Virus record (IMG/VR): IMGVR_UViG_3300021139_000205
Location: 1 to 20,044 of that record
Length of the DNA: 20,044 nucleotides
Reading direction: 5' to 3' (one strand)
Source of the DNA: a virus
Position 1 is the first letter of the stretch; every line of letters begins with the position of its first letter. The notes below the pieces were generated by a model. The model worked only from the letters and a program-made list of their open reading frames with translations, ran no database searches and was not told where the DNA came from. Below are positions 19,261 to 20,044 of the stretch, in pieces. A program made the position numbers and the translations under genes.

Positions 19261-19365
19261 TATAACCCCCACCGCACTTATCTTTAGAACTATTACATAC
19301 TTATTGTTATTTTGTTAAGTTGATGCCAGTAGTAACTGTAATAACGCCCAGTTGTACCAACTGCC

Positions 19366-19455
19366 AATAAATAACTTATTACTATCTTCTTTAACTATTA
19401 ACTATTTATCGTTACTGAAAATAAACGCAGAAAATAAATAACAATCTTCTTTAAC
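19366..19455. repeat. Direct repeat pair in AT-rich region
   Basis: AATAAATAAC occurs at 19366-19375 and 19433-19442, and ATCTTCTTTAAC at 19384-19395 and 19444-19455. Both elements recur in the same order about 60-67 bases apart. AT-rich direct repeats next to hairpins are often seen at origins; this is suggestive only. Confidence 0.4.
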
Positions 19456-19481
19456 AACTGTAATCACAGTATGTAGGACTC

Positions 19482-19652
19482 ATGGGGTCTGGAGAACGGG
19501 AAAGTATCAAGGGCTGGCAATCTGCCAATTCCCACCCCCAATTCACGCGTGAAACACGCTCAATTTCGGGTGAGTTGCGTTCTTGCCCTGATGTCACATA
19601 CAATTCTCTTGTTAGCCCGCCACCGAGAAATCGGTTCGTGGAAATCCGATAG
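19482..19652 (+). CDS. Possible 56-residue frame in a GC-richer block
   Basis: An ATG at 19482, with AGGA four bases upstream, opens 56 codons ending TAG at 19650-19652. The peptide reads MGSGERESIKGWQSANSHPQ, then FTRETRSISGELRSCPDVTY and NSLVSPPPRNRFVEIR. It is the only open frame in the region with coding-like composition, but it runs through two hairpins and a pair of competing stems, and has no neighbours. It may be chance read-through of a structured RNA or DNA element. Confidence 0.2.
   Translation: MGSGERESIKGWQSANSHPQFTRETRSISGELRSCPDVTYNSLVSPPPRNRFVEIR
19622..19650 (+). promoter_or_regulatory. Two mutually exclusive stems sharing one arm
   Basis: ACCGA and TCGGT (19622-19635) pair around a GAAA loop of the GNRA type. 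The overlapping ATCGG (19630-19634) can instead pair with CCGAT (19646-19650). The shared arm means only one stem can form, the logic of an attenuator or RNA switch. No terminator follows, so regulation is unproven. Confidence 0.35.
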
Positions 19653-19683
19653 AGCAGGTTGTATTTATTACAACGCCACTATT

Positions 19684-19726
19684 GAAGTTGTGAAACTTCT
19701 TAATCGGTGCGAGTGAAACTCTCGCA
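19684..19726. repeat. Two adjacent hairpins carrying TGAAAC
   Basis: GAAGTT/AACTTC encloses GTGA at 19684-19699, and TGCGAG/CTCGCA encloses TGAAACT at 19708-19726. Both have six perfect pairs with different stem sequences but the same TGAAAC across or beside the loop, suggesting conserved loops with variable stems. Confidence 0.5.
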
Positions 19727-20021
19727 ACAGTAATTTAACTTCACTAATTGTTATGAAGTATGAAAGTCAATGTGTGACTTGTTATGAAACTTCTTTAACA
19801 CTTAGCAGTTAATTACACCGCGCAACAAAATGCGTTGGCTAACACTTGGGCAGACAATCTTCTGCTAATAATCACACCGCTAATTGACTACGCCTAGTGC
19901 GACAAATACATGGTCAAATGCGAAATCAAATCGTGTGCGCTTATTACTACTTATCTTTAACAATTATTTTTAGTCGCTCACTTGTTACCTGTTATGAGCA
20001 GTTGTGACAAGTGAACGGCTA

Positions 20022-20044
20022 TGAATACTTGTTGTAAGTATTCA
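20022..20044. repeat. Nine-pair hairpin at the window end
   Basis: TGAATACTT and AAGTATTCA pair perfectly around GTTGT, ending at the last base of the window. It follows a CACTTGT/ACAAGTG stem at 19979-20013. It may extend beyond the window. Confidence 0.5.

Larger units (their letters stand above)
18772..20044. other. Gene-free, hairpin-dense region, possible origin/control region
   Basis: No convincing gene was found across 1.27 kb. The region is AT-rich and contains about a dozen perfect or near-perfect small hairpins, for example 18921-18939 (ACAAGTT/AACTTGT), 19075-19091, 19108-19128, 19515-19527, 19547-19559, 19764-19780 and 19979-20013, besides those listed separately. TGAAAC occurs six times on the plus strand (18961, 19113, 19550, 19691, 19714, 19785), mostly at hairpin loops. 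A pyrimidine-rich TCTC tract lies at 19190-19214. A replication origin, packaging or control region, or a set of structured RNAs would fit. A block at 19482-19652 is visibly more GC-rich. Confidence 0.6.

Noticed and set aside
19630-19650. GGTTCG...AATCC resembling a tRNA T-arm
   Set aside because: The loop would be 11 bases instead of 7, and no acceptor or anticodon arm can be drawn around it.
19684-19800. Repeated GAAAC motifs suggesting a CRISPR array
   Set aside because: The spacing is irregular (about 23 then 71 bases), flanking stems differ in sequence, and no cas genes are present.

Overview
This window looks like part of a tailed double-stranded DNA phage (Caudoviricetes) genome. It carries a large terminase, a portal, a scaffold, the start of a major capsid protein and a lysis cassette, and genes are packed with ATGA or TAATG stop/start overlaps. 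The base composition is moderately AT-rich. An actinobacterial host is an inference, resting on a small zinc protein of the kind common in actinobacteria and their phages (13266-13460) and an Arr-like ADP-ribosyltransferase; low-GC freshwater actinobacteria would fit. No integrase, repressor or tRNA was seen.

Layout, in the direction of transcription (mostly minus strand, right to left). (1) 18772-20044: a 1.27 kb stretch with no convincing gene, full of small hairpins and a recurrent TGAAAC motif; a candidate origin or control region. (2) 15775-18771: a run of tiny coupled genes, including a PD-(D/E)XK-like protein, membrane peptides, zinc-ribbon peptides, an Arr-like ADP-ribosyltransferase, an HNH protein and a ParB-like protein. 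(3) 14764-15608: an HslV/proteasome-beta-like Ntn hydrolase coupled to a coiled-coil protein. (4) 13632-14767: a plus-strand island with an HNH nuclease, a second PD-(D/E)XK-like protein and an FmdB-type zinc ribbon. (5) 12264-13600: small proteins of unknown function. (6) 9376-12145: the lysis region, with a membrane coiled-coil protein, an HNH protein, a permuted NlpC/P60-like peptidase, a CHAP endolysin, a DUF1003 membrane protein and two holin candidates, closed by a clear intrinsic terminator at 9332-9360. (7) 1-9284: small virion-associated proteins, a split-PASTA structural protein, a KTSC protein, terminase, portal, scaffold and capsid, with strong hairpins between several head genes.

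The most unusual points are the phage-encoded proteasome-like protease with its coiled-coil partner, an apparent +1 frameshift separating the first 36 codons of the portal gene from the rest, the hairpin-rich gene-free region, two diverged PD-(D/E)XK-like paralogues on opposite strands, an ADP-ribosyltransferase in a coupled gene cluster, and a PASTA domain interrupted by another beta domain. Several genes under 60 codons are reported here from direct reading.
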